From the NCBI RefSeq assembly GCF_014269285.1, contig NZ_JACOAF010000044.1, positions 370,058-434,057 of the forward strand: 64,000 nt of DNA, in the 5' to 3' direction. Shown in pieces: positions 1 through 9,172 of this stretch. The DNA is from Rufibacter sediminis (lineage in GTDB: Bacteria; Bacteroidota; Bacteroidia; Cytophagales; Hymenobacteraceae). Below the pieces are notes generated by a model. That model was not told the DNA's origin, did no database searches, and worked only from the letters and a program-made list of their open reading frames with translations. A program made the position numbers and the translations under genes. Positions within the stretch are counted from its first letter, which is position 1. Each line of letters starts with the position of its first letter.

Positions 1-26
1 TGTTTTCCAAAAAACGGCCCCAAAAC
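1..26. repeat. 36-bp palindromic repeat, cut by window edge
   Basis: Only the inner left arm and the right arm remain (TGTTTTCC, then AAAACGGCCCCAAAAC). It lies 30 bp before ureC, so it separates ureC from the gene upstream of the window. The family is described at 34392. Confidence 0.6.
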
Positions 27-55
27 AACCAACCACCAACAATCAGCAATACAAT

Positions 56-1777
56 ATGAGCCTTCCCCTTGACCGCCGCGCCTACGCCGAAATGTACGGA
101 CCCACTGTGGGCGACCGGGTTCGCCTCGGAGACACCGATCTGGTGATTGAGGTTGAAAAGGACTATGCCGTCTACGGCGAGGAATGCAAGTTCGGGGGCG
201 GCAAAGTGCTTCGCGATGGGATGGGCCAGGCGGCGGGCATCGGACAGGCCGAGGCGCTGGACCTGATCATCACCAACGCCCTGGTCCTGGACTACACCGG
301 CATCTACAAAGCCGACATCGGGATTAAGAATGGGCGCATCTCGGGCATCGGGAAGGGCGGAAATCCGCACATTATGCCGGGTGTTACGCCGGGTATGACC
401 GTGGGCGTGACGACGGAAGTGGTGGCCGGGGAGGGCCTGATCTTGACGGCGGGCGGCATTGACTGCCACATCCACTTCATCAGTCCGCAGCAGATCAACG
501 AGGCCCTGGCCTCGGGCGTGACCACCATGGTGGGCGGCGGCACGGGACCGGCGGCGGGCACCACGGCCACTACCTGTACGCCCGGCGAGTTCTACATCAA
601 GATGATGATGCAGGCCACGGAGGCCTATCCGCTGAACTTCGGGTTTCTGGGCAAAGGCAACTCGTCTAAACCCGAGGGGCTGATTGAGCAGGTGGAAGCC
701 GGCGCGCTGGGTTTCAAACTTCACGAGGACTGGGGCACCACGCCCGCGGCCATTGACACCTGCCTTTCCATTGCCGAGCAGTACGATGTGCAGGTCTGCA
801 TCCACACCGATACCCTGAACGAAAGCGGTTTCGTGGAGACGTCTACGGCGGCGTTCAAGGGCCGCACCATCCACGCGTACCACACCGAGGGCGCGGGCGG
901 CGGACACGCCCCGGACATCATCAAAATCTGCGGCGAACCCAACGTGATTCCGTCCAGCACCAATCCCACGCGGCCGTTCACGGTGAACACCATTGACGAA
1001 CACCTGGACATGCTCATGGTCTGCCACCACCTGGACAAGAACATTCCCGAGGACGTGGCCTTTGCCGAGAGCCGCATCCGGGGAGAGACCATCGCCGCGG
1101 AGGATATCCTGCATGACATGGGCGCGCTGTCCATCATCTCGTCAGATTCGCAGGCGATGGGGCGCGTGGGCGAAGTGATTACCCGCACCTGGCAGACGGC
1201 CCACAAAATGAAACAGCAGCGCGGCCAATTGCCAGAAGATGCTGGCAAGGACCTGGAGACAGATAACTTCCGGGCGAAGCGTTACGTGGCTAAATACACC
1301 ATTAACCCGGCGCGGGCGCACGGCTTCTCCCAGGAAATCGGCTCCGTAGAACTGGGTAAACTGGCGGATCTGGTGCTCTGGAAACCCGCGTTTTTCGGCT
1401 CCCGGCCCGAGATGATCATCAAAGGCGGCATCATTGTGCAGTCGCAGATGGGAGATGCCAACGCCTCCATCCCCACGCCGCAGCCGGTCTTGTCCAGACC
1501 CATGTTCGGTTCCTTCGGCCAAGCCATCGGGCAGACGTCCATGGTGTTTGTCTCGCAGGCCTCAGTGGAGTATGTCCAGCAGCACTACGGCCTGCAGAAG
1601 CAGGTGGTGGCCGTGAAAGGCTGCCGCAGCGTCACCAAGAAAGACATGGCCCTGAACGACTACCTGCCCAACATAGAGGTAGACCCTGAAACCTACAAAG
1701 TGACCGTTGACGGCGTGCACCTCTCCTGCGAACCCGCCGAGAAGCTGCCCCTGGCCCAGTTGTACAACCTGTTTTAA
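56..1777 (+). CDS. ureC: Urease subunit alpha
   Basis: Catalytic subunit of the cytoplasmic nickel enzyme that hydrolyses urea to ammonia and carbamate. At 573 residues it has the usual family length. All metal-centre residues are visible: His138 and His140 in CHIHFISP, the carbamylated Lys221 in GFKLHEDWG, His250 (CIHTD), His276 ([14 protein letters not shown]) and Asp364 (SSDSQAMGR). The flap and active-site histidines are in MVCHHLD (324/325). The ATG at 56 fits the conserved N-terminus, with the family motif [21 protein letters not shown]. ureF follows after 135 bp and ureG after that. The small subunits (ureA, ureB) must lie upstream of the window. Identification is secure. Confidence 0.98.
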   Translation: MSLPLDRRAYAEMYGPTVGDRVRLGDTDLVIEVEKDYAVYGEECKFGGGKVLRDGMGQAAGIGQAEALDLIITNALVLDYTGIYKADIGIKNGRISGIGKGGNPHIMPGVTPGMTVGVTTEVVAGEGLILTAGGIDCHIHFISPQQINEALASGVTTMVGGGTGPAAGTTATTCTPGEFYIKMMMQATEAYPLNFGFLGKGNSSKPEGLIEQVEAGALGFKLHEDWGTTPAAIDTCLSIAEQYDVQVCIHTDTLNESGFVETSTAAFKGRTIHAYHTEGAGGGHAPDIIKICGEPNVIPSSTNPTRPFTVNTIDEHLDMLMVCHHLDKNIPEDVAFAESRIRGETIAAEDILHDMGALSIISSDSQAMGRVGEVITRTWQTAHKMKQQRGQLPEDAGKDLETDNFRAKRYVAKYTINPARAHGFSQEIGSVELGKLADLVLWKPAFFGSRPEMIIKGGIIVQSQMGDANASIPTPQPVLSRPMFGSFGQAIGQTSMVFVSQASVEYVQQHYGLQKQVVAVKGCRSVTKKDMALNDYLPNIEVDPETYKVTVDGVHLSCEPAEKLPLAQLYNLF

Positions 1778-1830
1778 ATAAATATGAATAGCGGCAAATG
1801 GTGATCTGATCCGTATTCCTGATCCCATGC

Positions 1831-1866
1831 GTTTCAGGCCTGTTTTCATCAAAACGGCACCAAAAC
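1831..1866. repeat. 36-bp palindromic repeat
   Basis: Copy inside the ureC-ureF gap, within what looks like one transcription unit, so it would be transcribed as a hairpin. Arms: GTTTCAGGCCTGTTTTC and CAAAACGGCACCAAAAC. Confidence 0.8.
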
Positions 1867-1912
1867 AGAAGCATCGTCTACTATCTAACATCCATACTTT
1901 AGCGTCTTACAA

Positions 1913-2590
1913 ATGAAATTCGCCCGGCTGCTGCACCTCGTGGATTCCTCCATTCCCACCGGCTCGTTTGCCTATTCTTACGGGCTGGAGAGCAGCATCA
2001 CGTTCGGGCTGATCAAAGACCGGCTGGGGCTGCGGCATTACCTGTACTCGTACCTGCAGCAGGTGGTGGGCATGGAAGTACCGTTTCTGAACTCGTGCTT
2101 TCACCTGCCAGTCCCAGATCTGAACTCCGAGCTCCAAACCATTGCCGAGGAATACGATGCTATGATGCTGGTGCCTACCATCCGGAAAGCCAGCGTGGTG
2201 CAGGGAAAAAACTGGATGAAGCTGCTGGCGTCTTTCTATCCGGCCTCGGGCATGCCGGAGGTGCGGCGGTGGTTTGAGGAACAGGAACTGCCCACCCATT
2301 TTGTGCTGGTCTTCGCGCTGTGCCTCAAGCGGGTGGAGTTTGACCTTTCCGATCTGCAGACTATGTACCTGCACATGGCGCTTCGGGACCAGGTGAGCGC
2401 CGCCATCCGGCTGGGTTTCATCGGCCCGATGGAGGGCCACAAGCTGCAGCACGATTTTTACTCGATTTTTGAAAATCTGCTCCAAAACCAGGCGGGCAGA
2501 GCGTACACCCAAGCCACAAGATCGGCGTTTATGCTGGACACGGCGCAGGTGCTGCAGGAAGATATTTACTCTAAGTTGTTCCAGAATTAA
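1913..2590 (+). CDS. ureF: Urease accessory protein UreF
   Basis: Cytoplasmic chaperone that joins UreD and UreG on apo-urease and gates GTP-dependent nickel delivery. The 225 residues are helical, with the UreF hallmarks LLHLVDSSIPTGSFAYSYGLE at the N-terminus and a conserved tail with a Y-TQATRSAFMLD segment. It sits between ureC and ureG on the same strand, 31 bp before ureG. No ureE gene occurs between ureC and ureF, where it often lies in other operons. Confident by sequence and context. Confidence 0.93.
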   Translation: MKFARLLHLVDSSIPTGSFAYSYGLESSITFGLIKDRLGLRHYLYSYLQQVVGMEVPFLNSCFHLPVPDLNSELQTIAEEYDAMMLVPTIRKASVVQGKNWMKLLASFYPASGMPEVRRWFEEQELPTHFVLVFALCLKRVEFDLSDLQTMYLHMALRDQVSAAIRLGFIGPMEGHKLQHDFYSIFENLLQNQAGRAYTQATRSAFMLDTAQVLQEDIYSKLFQN

Positions 2591-2621
2591 ATTACTCAAC
2601 CACTCATTCACTCATTGAAAA

Positions 2622-3374
2622 ATGGCCTTTGTAGATAAACTAGCACTGCTGCTGCACGGACACACCCACGAGTTCTATGAATCACCGGGCAACTTTGAGG
2701 AACGCGAGACCCGCAAACTGCCGCCGTACCGCAACTTCCGGAAGCGGGCGTTCACCGTGGGCATAGGCGGGCCAGTGGGCACGGGCAAAACCGCCCTGCT
2801 CAAAGCTCTGTGCGAGCGCCTGCGGAACGACTACAAACTGGGCGTGGTCACCAACGACATCTTCACCCGCGAGGACGCTGAGTTCCTCATCCGGAACAGC
2901 GCGCTCTCTGAGGACCGCATTGTGGGCGTGGAGACCGGCGGGTGCCCGCACGCCGCCATCCGCGAGGACATCTCTCTGAACATGGATGCGCTGGAAGGGC
3001 TCATGACCAAGTTCAACAACGAGATTGACCTGCTGTTTGTGGAAAGCGGCGGCGATAATCTGGCGGCCCACTTCAGCCGGGAACTGGTAGATTATTCCAT
3101 CTATGTGATCGATGTCTCGGGCGGCGACAAGATTCCGCGGAAAGGTGGGCCGGGCATCACGCAGTCAGACTTGCTGGTGATCAACAAAATTGACATCGCG
3201 GATCTGGTGCGCGCTGATCTGGGCGTGATGGAGCGCGACTCACTGAAGATGCGGGGCGAAGGCCCGTTTGTGTTAGCCCGCGCGCTGGACGGCTATAACC
3301 TGGACGTGATTATTGACCATATTTTCAAAGCGAAGGAGAAAGCGTTGGACTCAGTGCGGGAAGAGCGGCGGTAA
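2622..3374 (+). CDS. ureG: Urease accessory GTPase UreG
   Basis: SIMIBI-class GTPase that powers nickel insertion into urease. P-loop GPVGTGKT is at residues 50-57. [12 protein letters not shown] and the base-recognition motif NKID follow, and the CPH nickel site is present ([11 protein letters not shown]). The protein is 250 residues, longer than the common form of about 200, because of an N-terminal extension of about 45 residues with a histidine cluster HGHTH (12, 14, 16). Such clusters in other UreG or UreE proteins bind nickel; here that is inferred. Its stop lies 6 bp from the end of the convergent ureD. Confidence 0.95.
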   Translation: MAFVDKLALLLHGHTHEFYESPGNFEERETRKLPPYRNFRKRAFTVGIGGPVGTGKTALLKALCERLRNDYKLGVVTNDIFTREDAEFLIRNSALSEDRIVGVETGGCPHAAIREDISLNMDALEGLMTKFNNEIDLLFVESGGDNLAAHFSRELVDYSIYVIDVSGGDKIPRKGGPGITQSDLLVINKIDIADLVRADLGVMERDSLKMRGEGPFVLARALDGYNLDVIIDHIFKAKEKALDSVREERR

Positions 3375-3380
3375 CTCAGG

Positions 3381-4238
3381 TCAATATTTCCGCTCCAAGG
3401 GATTGTACCCGAAAAACGCCTCGGTGCTGAGCGTCTGTAGCAGGTGCTGGCAAATCGGTTCCAGATCCTGGCGGCTTTTGCCCATGGCCCGCAGCAGGTA
3501 CACGCCTTCTCTCGCTTCGGAAACCGAGATCACGTGATCCTGATCGGAGATGTGGAAGGTCACGTGGCGGTTACTGGTCATTTTCAGTTCCTGGAAAGCC
3601 TGGGCCAGCGCGGCAAACCTTTCATCTTGTGGAGGGCCCACCAGATACGCCGAGAACATGGTCTGGTACACGTCAAAGTTGGCGGGTGAGGTGGCGATAT
3701 GATCCTCAGGGGAAAAGGAAAACCGGTCCAGCAGCACCAGTTTCTCTCCTACGCTTACTTTCAACTCAGAAGAGAAGGAATAGAACTGGAAGCGCTCAGA
3801 CTGGTCCATCCGGCCTGAGTGGAACCAGTCCACCACCAGCAGTAGCGCCGAAGGGTGCAAATGCCAATGCTGGGTCTGCCTGAACCTGCTATGCTCCTGC
3901 GGCACCACCGGGTCCGGGAACGAAACAGCCAAGGCGTTTTCGGCTACTTGGGCGGTGATGTGCTGTTCTGCAGTGGCACCGTTGGTGCTTTTGAAGATCT
4001 TGGTGTTAGCCTGGGTGCTGACGAAAAGCTTGGCCTGGGCGCCGCAGGTAATTCTGAGGTTGATCTGATCACCGGACACCATGCCGCCGCCGTAACTGGA
4101 GAGCACCACGTGGCAGCCAGGGTAGGAGGAGCCGGGGTTGAGCAGCTTCAAAGGCTGCAGGCTCTTGCTGGTTACCAGCCGTGATTTCCCCTGGGTGAGC
4201 GCCACTTCCACCTCGCTCCACTGTGTGTTTCTCTCCAT
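3381..4238 (-). CDS. ureD: Urease accessory protein UreD (UreH)
   Basis: Scaffold protein that binds apo-urease and recruits UreF-UreG for nickel loading. The 285 residues carry UreD signatures: an early SRLVTSKSLQPLKLLNP segment, the glycine-rich SSYGGGMVSGDQINL and FVSTQANTKIFKS. The gene is on the opposite strand, tail-to-tail with ureG and only 6 bp away, so it is transcribed separately from the rest of the cluster. It reads away from a 4239-4537 gap that holds a palindromic repeat. Identification is confident. Confidence 0.92.
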   Translation of the reverse strand: MERNTQWSEVEVALTQGKSRLVTSKSLQPLKLLNPGSSYPGCHVVLSSYGGGMVSGDQINLRITCGAQAKLFVSTQANTKIFKSTNGATAEQHITAQVAENALAVSFPDPVVPQEHSRFRQTQHWHLHPSALLLVVDWFHSGRMDQSERFQFYSFSSELKVSVGEKLVLLDRFSFSPEDHIATSPANFDVYQTMFSAYLVGPPQDERFAALAQAFQELKMTSNRHVTFHISDQDHVISVSEAREGVYLLRAMGKSRQDLEPICQHLLQTLSTEAFFGYNPLERKY

Positions 4239-4348
4239 CTACGTTGAATTGGCCTGTAAATTAGAGAAGAAAGAGCAGAAAGCCATTATCCGGCCCTCTA
4301 AGTGGGAGAGGTGTACTGCCGGTGTTTCAGCCAGCTTATGCTCAGGCC

Positions 4349-4384
4349 GTTTCAGGGCCGTTTTCATGAAAAGAGCCTCAAAAC
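4349..4384. repeat. 36-bp palindromic repeat
   Basis: Copy between the divergent genes ureD and ndh. Arms: GTTTCAGGGCCGTTTTC and GAAAAGAGCCTCAAAAC. Confidence 0.85.
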
Positions 4385-4537
4385 GATGTCCTTCTCCCAA
4401 ATTCCGGGTAAAAGGCATCCGGGGAGCAACTTCTCTCTAAATAGAATATCTTATATACTCAAAATACAGTATAAGTCTATGGATAAATGAACGCCCAAGT
4501 GCCCTTGCGGCTTTCCTTAAACTTCTATTGACTGCTT

Positions 4538-5884
4538 ATGCTTCATATAAAAGAGCTTACCCTGAACATCCCGGATACTACCAAGCCAAGGGTGGTGATC
4601 ATTGGGGGCGGATTTGGCGGAATCAACGTGGCAAGAAAGCTGTCTGGAAAAGAATTCCAGGTGGTGATGTTTGACCGCCAGAATTACCACGGCTTCTGGC
4701 CGCTGCTGTACCAGGTGGCCACTGCCGGCCTGGAACCAGACGCGATTGCAGAGCCGCTCCGCAAGATGTTTGACGAAGACTACGAAGACTTCCATTTCCG
4801 GCAGGTGAAAGTGACTGGCATCAACCCGGCCTCTAAAACGGTTTCTACGCTGGTAGGTGATCTGCCGTATGATTTTGTGATTATCGCCACGGGTACTAAG
4901 TCCAACTACTTCGGGAATGAGCAGATCAAGAAATACTCCTTCCCTCTGAAGCAGGTCCCGGATGCCCTGAACCTCCGGAGCCAGTTGCTGCAGTCCTTTG
5001 AACAGGCCAACATGATCAAGGACCCCGAGGTGCGGCAAAGCCTCCTGAACATCGTGATTGTGGGCGGTGGCCCTACGGGCGTGGAGTTGGCCGGTTCCCT
5101 GGCCGAGATGCGGAAGCACGTGCTGCCGAATGACTACCCGGGCATGGACTTCTCACGCATGAACATTTACCTGGTAGAAGGCCTTGACCGGGTGTTGCCT
5201 CCCATGTCACCAGAGTCCAGTGCTACCACCAAAAGGTATCTGGAGGAGGTAGGGATCAACATCAAATTGAATACGCTGGTGGAGTCCTATGACGGGGAGG
5301 TGGTGACCTTCAAAGGAGGCGAGCAGATCAAGACGCAGACCCTTATCTGGGCCGCCGGCGTATCTGGGGCGCAGGTGGCAGGGTTGCCGCCCGAAGCCAG
5401 TGAGCGCGGCCGTTATCTGGTCAACCACTTCAACCAGGTGATTGGGTTCCCGGATGTGTTTGCCATTGGCGATATCGCCTACATGAAGACCGAGAAATGG
5501 CCCAAGGGGCATCCCGGGGTGGCGCAGCCTGCCATCCAGCAAGGGCAGCACCTGGCCAAGAACCTCCGCCACATCATCCGGCGAGAACCCTTAGAGCCGT
5601 TTGAGTACTTCGATAAAGGATCGCTCGCCATCATCGGGAGAAACAAAGCCGTGGCTGACTTGCCCAAGAACATGCACCTGAAAGGATTCATCGCCTGGAT
5701 GGCCTGGCTCTTCGTGCACATCTACTACCTCATCGGATTTAGGAATAAATTGATAGTACTTGCCAACTGGGTGTACAAATTCTTTACCTACGAGAACGGA
5801 ACCCGCTTGATTATCAGGCCCTTCCTCCGAAAAGATGATATTGCCGGGCAAGAGTTCGTCAGGAAACAGGCGGACCTGGATTAA
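4538..5884 (+). CDS. ndh: Type II NADH:quinone oxidoreductase
   Basis: Single-subunit, non-proton-pumping FAD enzyme that passes electrons from NADH to the quinone pool at the inner face of the membrane. The 448 residues contain two dinucleotide-binding motifs, GGGFGG at 23-28 for FAD and VGGGPTGVE near 175-183 for NADH, plus the C-terminal FAD motif with FAIGDIAYM. The tail has a hydrophobic stretch (WMAWLFVHIYYLIGF) that fits membrane attachment. A single-gene unit ends in a strong terminator at 5919. The family also includes sulfide:quinone-type relatives, but the overall match is to NDH-2. Confidence 0.92.
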   Translation: MLHIKELTLNIPDTTKPRVVIIGGGFGGINVARKLSGKEFQVVMFDRQNYHGFWPLLYQVATAGLEPDAIAEPLRKMFDEDYEDFHFRQVKVTGINPASKTVSTLVGDLPYDFVIIATGTKSNYFGNEQIKKYSFPLKQVPDALNLRSQLLQSFEQANMIKDPEVRQSLLNIVIVGGGPTGVELAGSLAEMRKHVLPNDYPGMDFSRMNIYLVEGLDRVLPPMSPESSATTKRYLEEVGINIKLNTLVESYDGEVVTFKGGEQIKTQTLIWAAGVSGAQVAGLPPEASERGRYLVNHFNQVIGFPDVFAIGDIAYMKTEKWPKGHPGVAQPAIQQGQHLAKNLRHIIRREPLEPFEYFDKGSLAIIGRNKAVADLPKNMHLKGFIAWMAWLFVHIYYLIGFRNKLIVLANWVYKFFTYENGTRLIIRPFLRKDDIAGQEFVRKQADLD

Positions 5885-5918
5885 CCATTCCCGGGGTAAA
5901 ACCCGATTTCTCTTGTTC

Positions 5919-5949
5919 AAAAGGGGGCTGCGGAAAGCAGCCCCCTTTT
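5919..5949 (+). terminator. Rho-independent terminator after ndh
   Basis: A 12-bp perfect stem, AAAAGGGGGCTG (5919-5930) with CAGCCCCCTTTT (5938-5949), and a 7-nt loop. It ends in a T run, 34 bp after the ndh stop. Confidence 0.88.
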
Positions 5950-5950
5950 G

Positions 5951-6602
5951 CGTTTTAAGCGTGTTTTGTCAAAACTGGTTCTTATTTATCTCGGCAGATA
6001 CCTAAAACGCATGTCTGTGCGCTTCTATGAGGCTCTTCCTGCTTCAGAATGCCGTAAAAAGGATAATGCACCTGCAAAAGCTTCGCTTGCATTCATCTCT
6101 ACAAAGCTCAGAAGCTAGGTTTGGTGGCGTTGTGGGTGGTGAAAGCTACGTTTTCTCTTTGCTTAGCTTCTAAGTAGTCACTTTAGCTGTAACGGTAATA
6201 TTCCTACTGAAACTTATTGGATGGCATTTAAGCAAGTATTTTAATACCTGTTTTTAGGTATTATCTATTAATTTATAAAATTTAGTAAATAATATTTTGC
6301 ACGCTATAAATTTTGTACTATATTAGATCAACAAAAGGATATAATGGGACTTTTAGATTCTGAAGAGCAACTAAAACACCTTATTAAATGTCTTTGTACT
6401 TAGTTATTAATAATTAGTATTAAGTATCTATACGATTTATATTTTTTGTTATTTAATTTCAATTCAAGCGAACGATTAAGATTAGCTCTCTGTTCAGGAG
6501 AGAAATAAGGGAGTCAGCTCCTGCAAATCATCGCTAGAAATACCCTTTGTAACCTATTCACACCATAAATAATATCATTGTTTAATCAGTAATCTTTAAG
6601 TT
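5951..6602. other. Gene-free AT-rich stretch
   Basis: No convincing gene. At 5952 is the left arm of a decayed 36-bp repeat (GTTTTAAGCGTGTTTTG). Near 6243-6262 is a small hairpin (AATACCT / AGGTATT). A 19-residue ORF, 6344-6403, is preceded by AAAGGAT but is too short to support. Base composition from about 6200 to 6480 is clearly more AT-rich than its surroundings, which may mark an eroded insertion. Confidence 0.5.
6546..6580 (+). promoter_or_regulatory. Possible Bacteroidota-type promoter
   Basis: TTTG at 6546-6549 and TATCATTG at 6573-6580 resemble the Bacteroidota sigma-A consensus (TTTG, about 19-21 bp, TAnnTTTG). The spacer is 23 bp, longer than usual, so the call is weak. It sits 22 bp before the small ORF at 6603. 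Confidence 0.3.
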
Positions 6603-6755
6603 ATGAAAGCAAAAGCTACCTTCCTGAGCTACATCTCTGCTGAAAAGAGATTGAGAAAAGAGCAATTAAAAGCAAACAGTGCAAAGAAAAACACTGCACT
6701 TGGTGAACAAGTATCTCAACTTGAGAAAAGAGCTTCTATGTCTGCAGGTAACTAA
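6603..6755 (+). CDS. Small hypothetical protein, 50 residues
   Basis: An ATG-to-TAA frame encoding a Lys/Glu/Ala-rich, probably helical and basic peptide that begins MKAKATFLSYIS. It contains two EKR repeats (AEKRLRKEQ and LEKRASM). No family is recognised. Support for it being real: it starts just downstream of a promoter-like element, its codons avoid stops in an otherwise stop-rich AT stretch, and a strong bidirectional terminator lies between it and tsf. Against: it is short and has no visible ribosome binding site, although Bacteroidota often lack one. Function unknown. Confidence 0.45.
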   Translation: MKAKATFLSYISAEKRLRKEQLKANSAKKNTALGEQVSQLEKRASMSAGN

Positions 6756-6934
6756 TGCGTTAAGAATCTGACAGAAACGTAATCTGACGTGCCGTACATC
6801 CGTATATCTACATTGGCTCTATAACAAAATCTATACTTATAAGTCAGAGGTTCCCTTTGAGTAGGTACGTTGCTGTAACCAGATTTGCGGGGAATACTCT
6901 TATTCCTTAATCAATCAAATAATGAATTCAAAAG

Positions 6935-6967
6935 AAAAGCCCCGCTGTACTTGACAGCGGGGCTTTT
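6935..6967. terminator. Bidirectional terminator, small ORF / tsf
   Basis: A 14-bp perfect stem AAAAGCCCCGCTGT (6935-6948) and ACAGCGGGGCTTTT (6954-6967) with a 5-nt loop and A/T tails on both sides. It lies 30 bp beyond the tsf stop and ends the rplM-tsf operon. Confidence 0.88.
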
Positions 6968-6996
6968 GCCTTTAAGAGAAATCTCGTGCGATCAGA

Positions 6997-7830
6997 TTAT
7001 CCGATGGCTACACGCTTGAACTCAGTAACGGTCATGCCTTTGGAGGTGTTATCCAACAATTTGGCAATGGTTACAGATGGGTCTTTCACAAACTCCTGGT
7101 TCAACAAAGTGCTTTCTTTGTAGAATTTGTTCAGTTTACCTTGCGCAATTTTCTCCAGCATTTCTTCTGGTTTGCCTTCGGCACGAGCCTGCTCTTTTCC
7201 GATCTCGATCTCACGCTGGATGGTATTTGCATCCACGCCGTCTTTGTCAACCGCGATTGGTTTCATGGCCGCAATCTGCATAGCCACGTCTTTCCCAACC
7301 TCAGTTACATCGTTTCCGCTGGTGTTGGTTAAGCCAACCAATACACCCAGTTTACCATTAGAGTGGTTATAGGCAACAACTCTCTCAGCAGTAACAGTCT
7401 CGTAAGAAACTACGTCAATTTTCTCACCAATTTTACCCATCAGGTCAGTGATGTGGTCTTGCAGGGAGCGGCCATCGGCTTGTGGCGTAGCTAACAGATC
7501 TTCTTTGGTACCAGACGTGTTGGAAACAGCAGCCGCCAATACAGTTTGAGCCAAGTTTTTGAAGTCTTCTACTTTAGATACTGGCTCAGTTTCGCAAGCC
7601 AGTGCGATCACTGTTCCAACGGTACCGTCAGCGTTTACCTGCGTCAACACAGCTCCTTCTGAAGTTGCGTTGTCAGCACGCTTGCTGGCAATTTTCTGAC
7701 CTTGCTTACGCAGGATATCTTTGGCAGTCTCAAAATCGCCGTTGGCTTCAGTCAACGCTTTTTTGCAGTCCATCATACCAGCGCCAGTTTCCTGACGAAG
7801 TCTGTTTACATCTTGTGCTGTAATAGCCAT
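6997..7830 (-). CDS. tsf: Translation elongation factor Ts
   Basis: Guanine nucleotide exchange factor that reloads EF-Tu with GTP. The 277 residues start with a UBA-like domain (VNRLRQETGAGMMDCKKALTEANGDFETAKDILRK), then the core domain and a C-terminal module ending in KGMTVTEFKRVAIG. The EF-Tu-contacting motif, TDFV in the E. coli protein, reads TEPV here (CETEPVSKVEDF), so the Asp and Phe that disturb Mg2+ binding are replaced. It is the last gene of rplM-rpsI-rpsB-tsf and is separated from rpsB by a 152-bp gap with a strong hairpin. Confidence 0.96.
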   Translation of the reverse strand: MAITAQDVNRLRQETGAGMMDCKKALTEANGDFETAKDILRKQGQKIASKRADNATSEGAVLTQVNADGTVGTVIALACETEPVSKVEDFKNLAQTVLAAAVSNTSGTKEDLLATPQADGRSLQDHITDLMGKIGEKIDVVSYETVTAERVVAYNHSNGKLGVLVGLTNTSGNDVTEVGKDVAMQIAAMKPIAVDKDGVDANTIQREIEIGKEQARAEGKPEEMLEKIAQGKLNKFYKESTLLNQEFVKDPSVTIAKLLDNTSKGMTVTEFKRVAIG

Positions 7831-7907
7831 TGTTCTTTTATTAAGAATTACGGTTAATAAGATTTACTAGGAGGGGCTTACCGGAGCCGGTGACACCCGT
7901 TTGGGTA

Positions 7908-7957
7908 AAAAGAAACTGAACATCAGTGGCCAGGCTTCCTGATGTTCAGTTTCTTTT
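7908..7957 (-). terminator. Strong hairpin between rpsB and tsf
   Basis: A 19-bp uninterrupted stem (7908-7926 with 7939-7957, core GAAACTGAACATCAG) and a 12-nt loop. Read on the minus strand it comes after the rpsB stop and ends in a T5 run, so it looks like an intrinsic terminator or attenuator inside the operon. It would lower tsf expression relative to rpsB unless tsf has its own promoter in the gap. Confidence 0.75.
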
Positions 7958-7982
7958 ACAATGCTATAAAGAGATCAAAAGC

Positions 7983-8744
7983 TTATTCAGCCTCAATTTT
8001 CTCCTGGATGCCTTCGTCTTCTGAACGCTTTCTGTCAGAATCTTCTTTGTCTACTTTCCGCTCAGACAGACCTTCTTCAATGGCTTTACCAATCAAAGAG
8101 GTGATGAGGGAGATAGATTTAGAAGCGTCATCGTTTGCCGGGATTGGGAAATCTACCGTCTCTGGGTTAGAGTTGGTATCCACAATCGCGAATACGGGCA
8201 AGTTCAGTTTCTGTGCTTCTTTGATGGCGATGCCTTCACGCTTCACGTCCACTACGAACAGAGCAGCTGGGAGACGTGACAAGTCAGCGATACCACCCAA
8301 CACACGGTCAAGTTTCTCACGCTCACGAGACAACATCAAACGCTCACGTTTCGCCATGGCGGCGTAAGCGGTGTTTTCTTTCACCATTTTGTCAATGGTT
8401 GACATTTTCTTCAAAGACTTACGAACCGTCTGGAAGTTAGTCAACATACCACCTAACCAACGGTCGGTCACGTAAGGCATTTTAAGGCGTTTTGCCTCTT
8501 CAGCCACAATGTCCTGTGCTTGTTTCTTGGTGGCGACAAACAAAATCTTACGGCCCGATTTAGCAATCTGCTTGATAGCGTTGGTTGCCTCGTCCAGGGA
8601 AACTAAGGTTTTGTTCAGGTCAATGATGTGGATGCCGTTTTTCTCCATGAAAATGTACGGAGCCATTTTAGGATCCCATTTTCTGGTAAGGTGACCAAAG
8701 TGTACACCGGCGTCCAGTAATTCTTTATATGTGGTATTAGCCAT
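7983..8744 (-). CDS. rpsB: Small ribosomal subunit protein uS2
   Basis: Component of the 30S subunit, needed for uS1 recruitment. The 253 residues open with YKELLDAGVHFGHLTRKWDPKM and contain RWLGGMLTNFQTV and the DLSRLPAALFVVDVKRE segment, all typical of uS2. The C-terminal tail after about residue 225 is highly charged (SERKVDKEDSDRKRSEDEG) and probably disordered. It lies 24 bp after rpsI and upstream of tsf, the order found in many Bacteroidota. Confidence 0.97.
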   Translation of the reverse strand: MANTTYKELLDAGVHFGHLTRKWDPKMAPYIFMEKNGIHIIDLNKTLVSLDEATNAIKQIAKSGRKILFVATKKQAQDIVAEEAKRLKMPYVTDRWLGGMLTNFQTVRKSLKKMSTIDKMVKENTAYAAMAKRERLMLSREREKLDRVLGGIADLSRLPAALFVVDVKREGIAIKEAQKLNLPVFAIVDTNSNPETVDFPIPANDDASKSISLITSLIGKAIEEGLSERKVDKEDSDRKRSEDEGIQEKIEAE

Positions 8745-8768
8745 GATATTGATACAGCTGATGATATA

Positions 8769-9155
8769 TTAACGTTTAGAGAACTGGAAGGAACGACGAG
8801 CTTTGCGCTTACCGAATTTCTTACGCTCCACCATACGGGGGTCACGCGTTAAGAATCCTTCTTTTTTCAGGGCTGGACGGGTCTCAGCGTTTTCTTCCAC
8901 CAAAGCTTTGGTGATAGCCAAACGAAGGGCTTCAGCTTGACCAGCTACGCCACCGCCTTTGATATTCGCCTTAATGTCGTATTTGCCAACCGCCTCAATC
9001 AGCGCCAACGGCTGCTGAACGATGGTTTGCAATACTTCACTAGGGAAGTATTCCTTAATATCTCTATCGTTAATAGTGATATTCCCTTGCCCTGACGTCA
9101 TGTAAATGCGCGCCACCGAGGTTTTTCTTCTACCAGATGTATTGAGAACTTCCAT
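8769..9155 (-). CDS. rpsI: Small ribosomal subunit protein uS9
   Basis: 30S head protein whose C-terminal tail reaches the P-site tRNA. The 128 residues have the family start (TSGRRKTSVARIYM) and the highly basic end KKFGKRKARRSFQFSKR, with the terminal Lys-Arg that contacts the anticodon stem-loop. It lies 17 bp after rplM and is co-transcribed with it. Confidence 0.97.
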   Translation of the reverse strand: MEVLNTSGRRKTSVARIYMTSGQGNITINDRDIKEYFPSEVLQTIVQQPLALIEAVGKYDIKANIKGGGVAGQAEALRLAITKALVEENAETRPALKKEGFLTRDPRMVERKKFGKRKARRSFQFSKR

Positions 9156-9172
9156 TAAATATGTCTAGATTA

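Noticed and set aside
6344-6403. 19-residue ORF with AAAGGAT upstream
   Set aside because: Too short to support without expression or conservation data.
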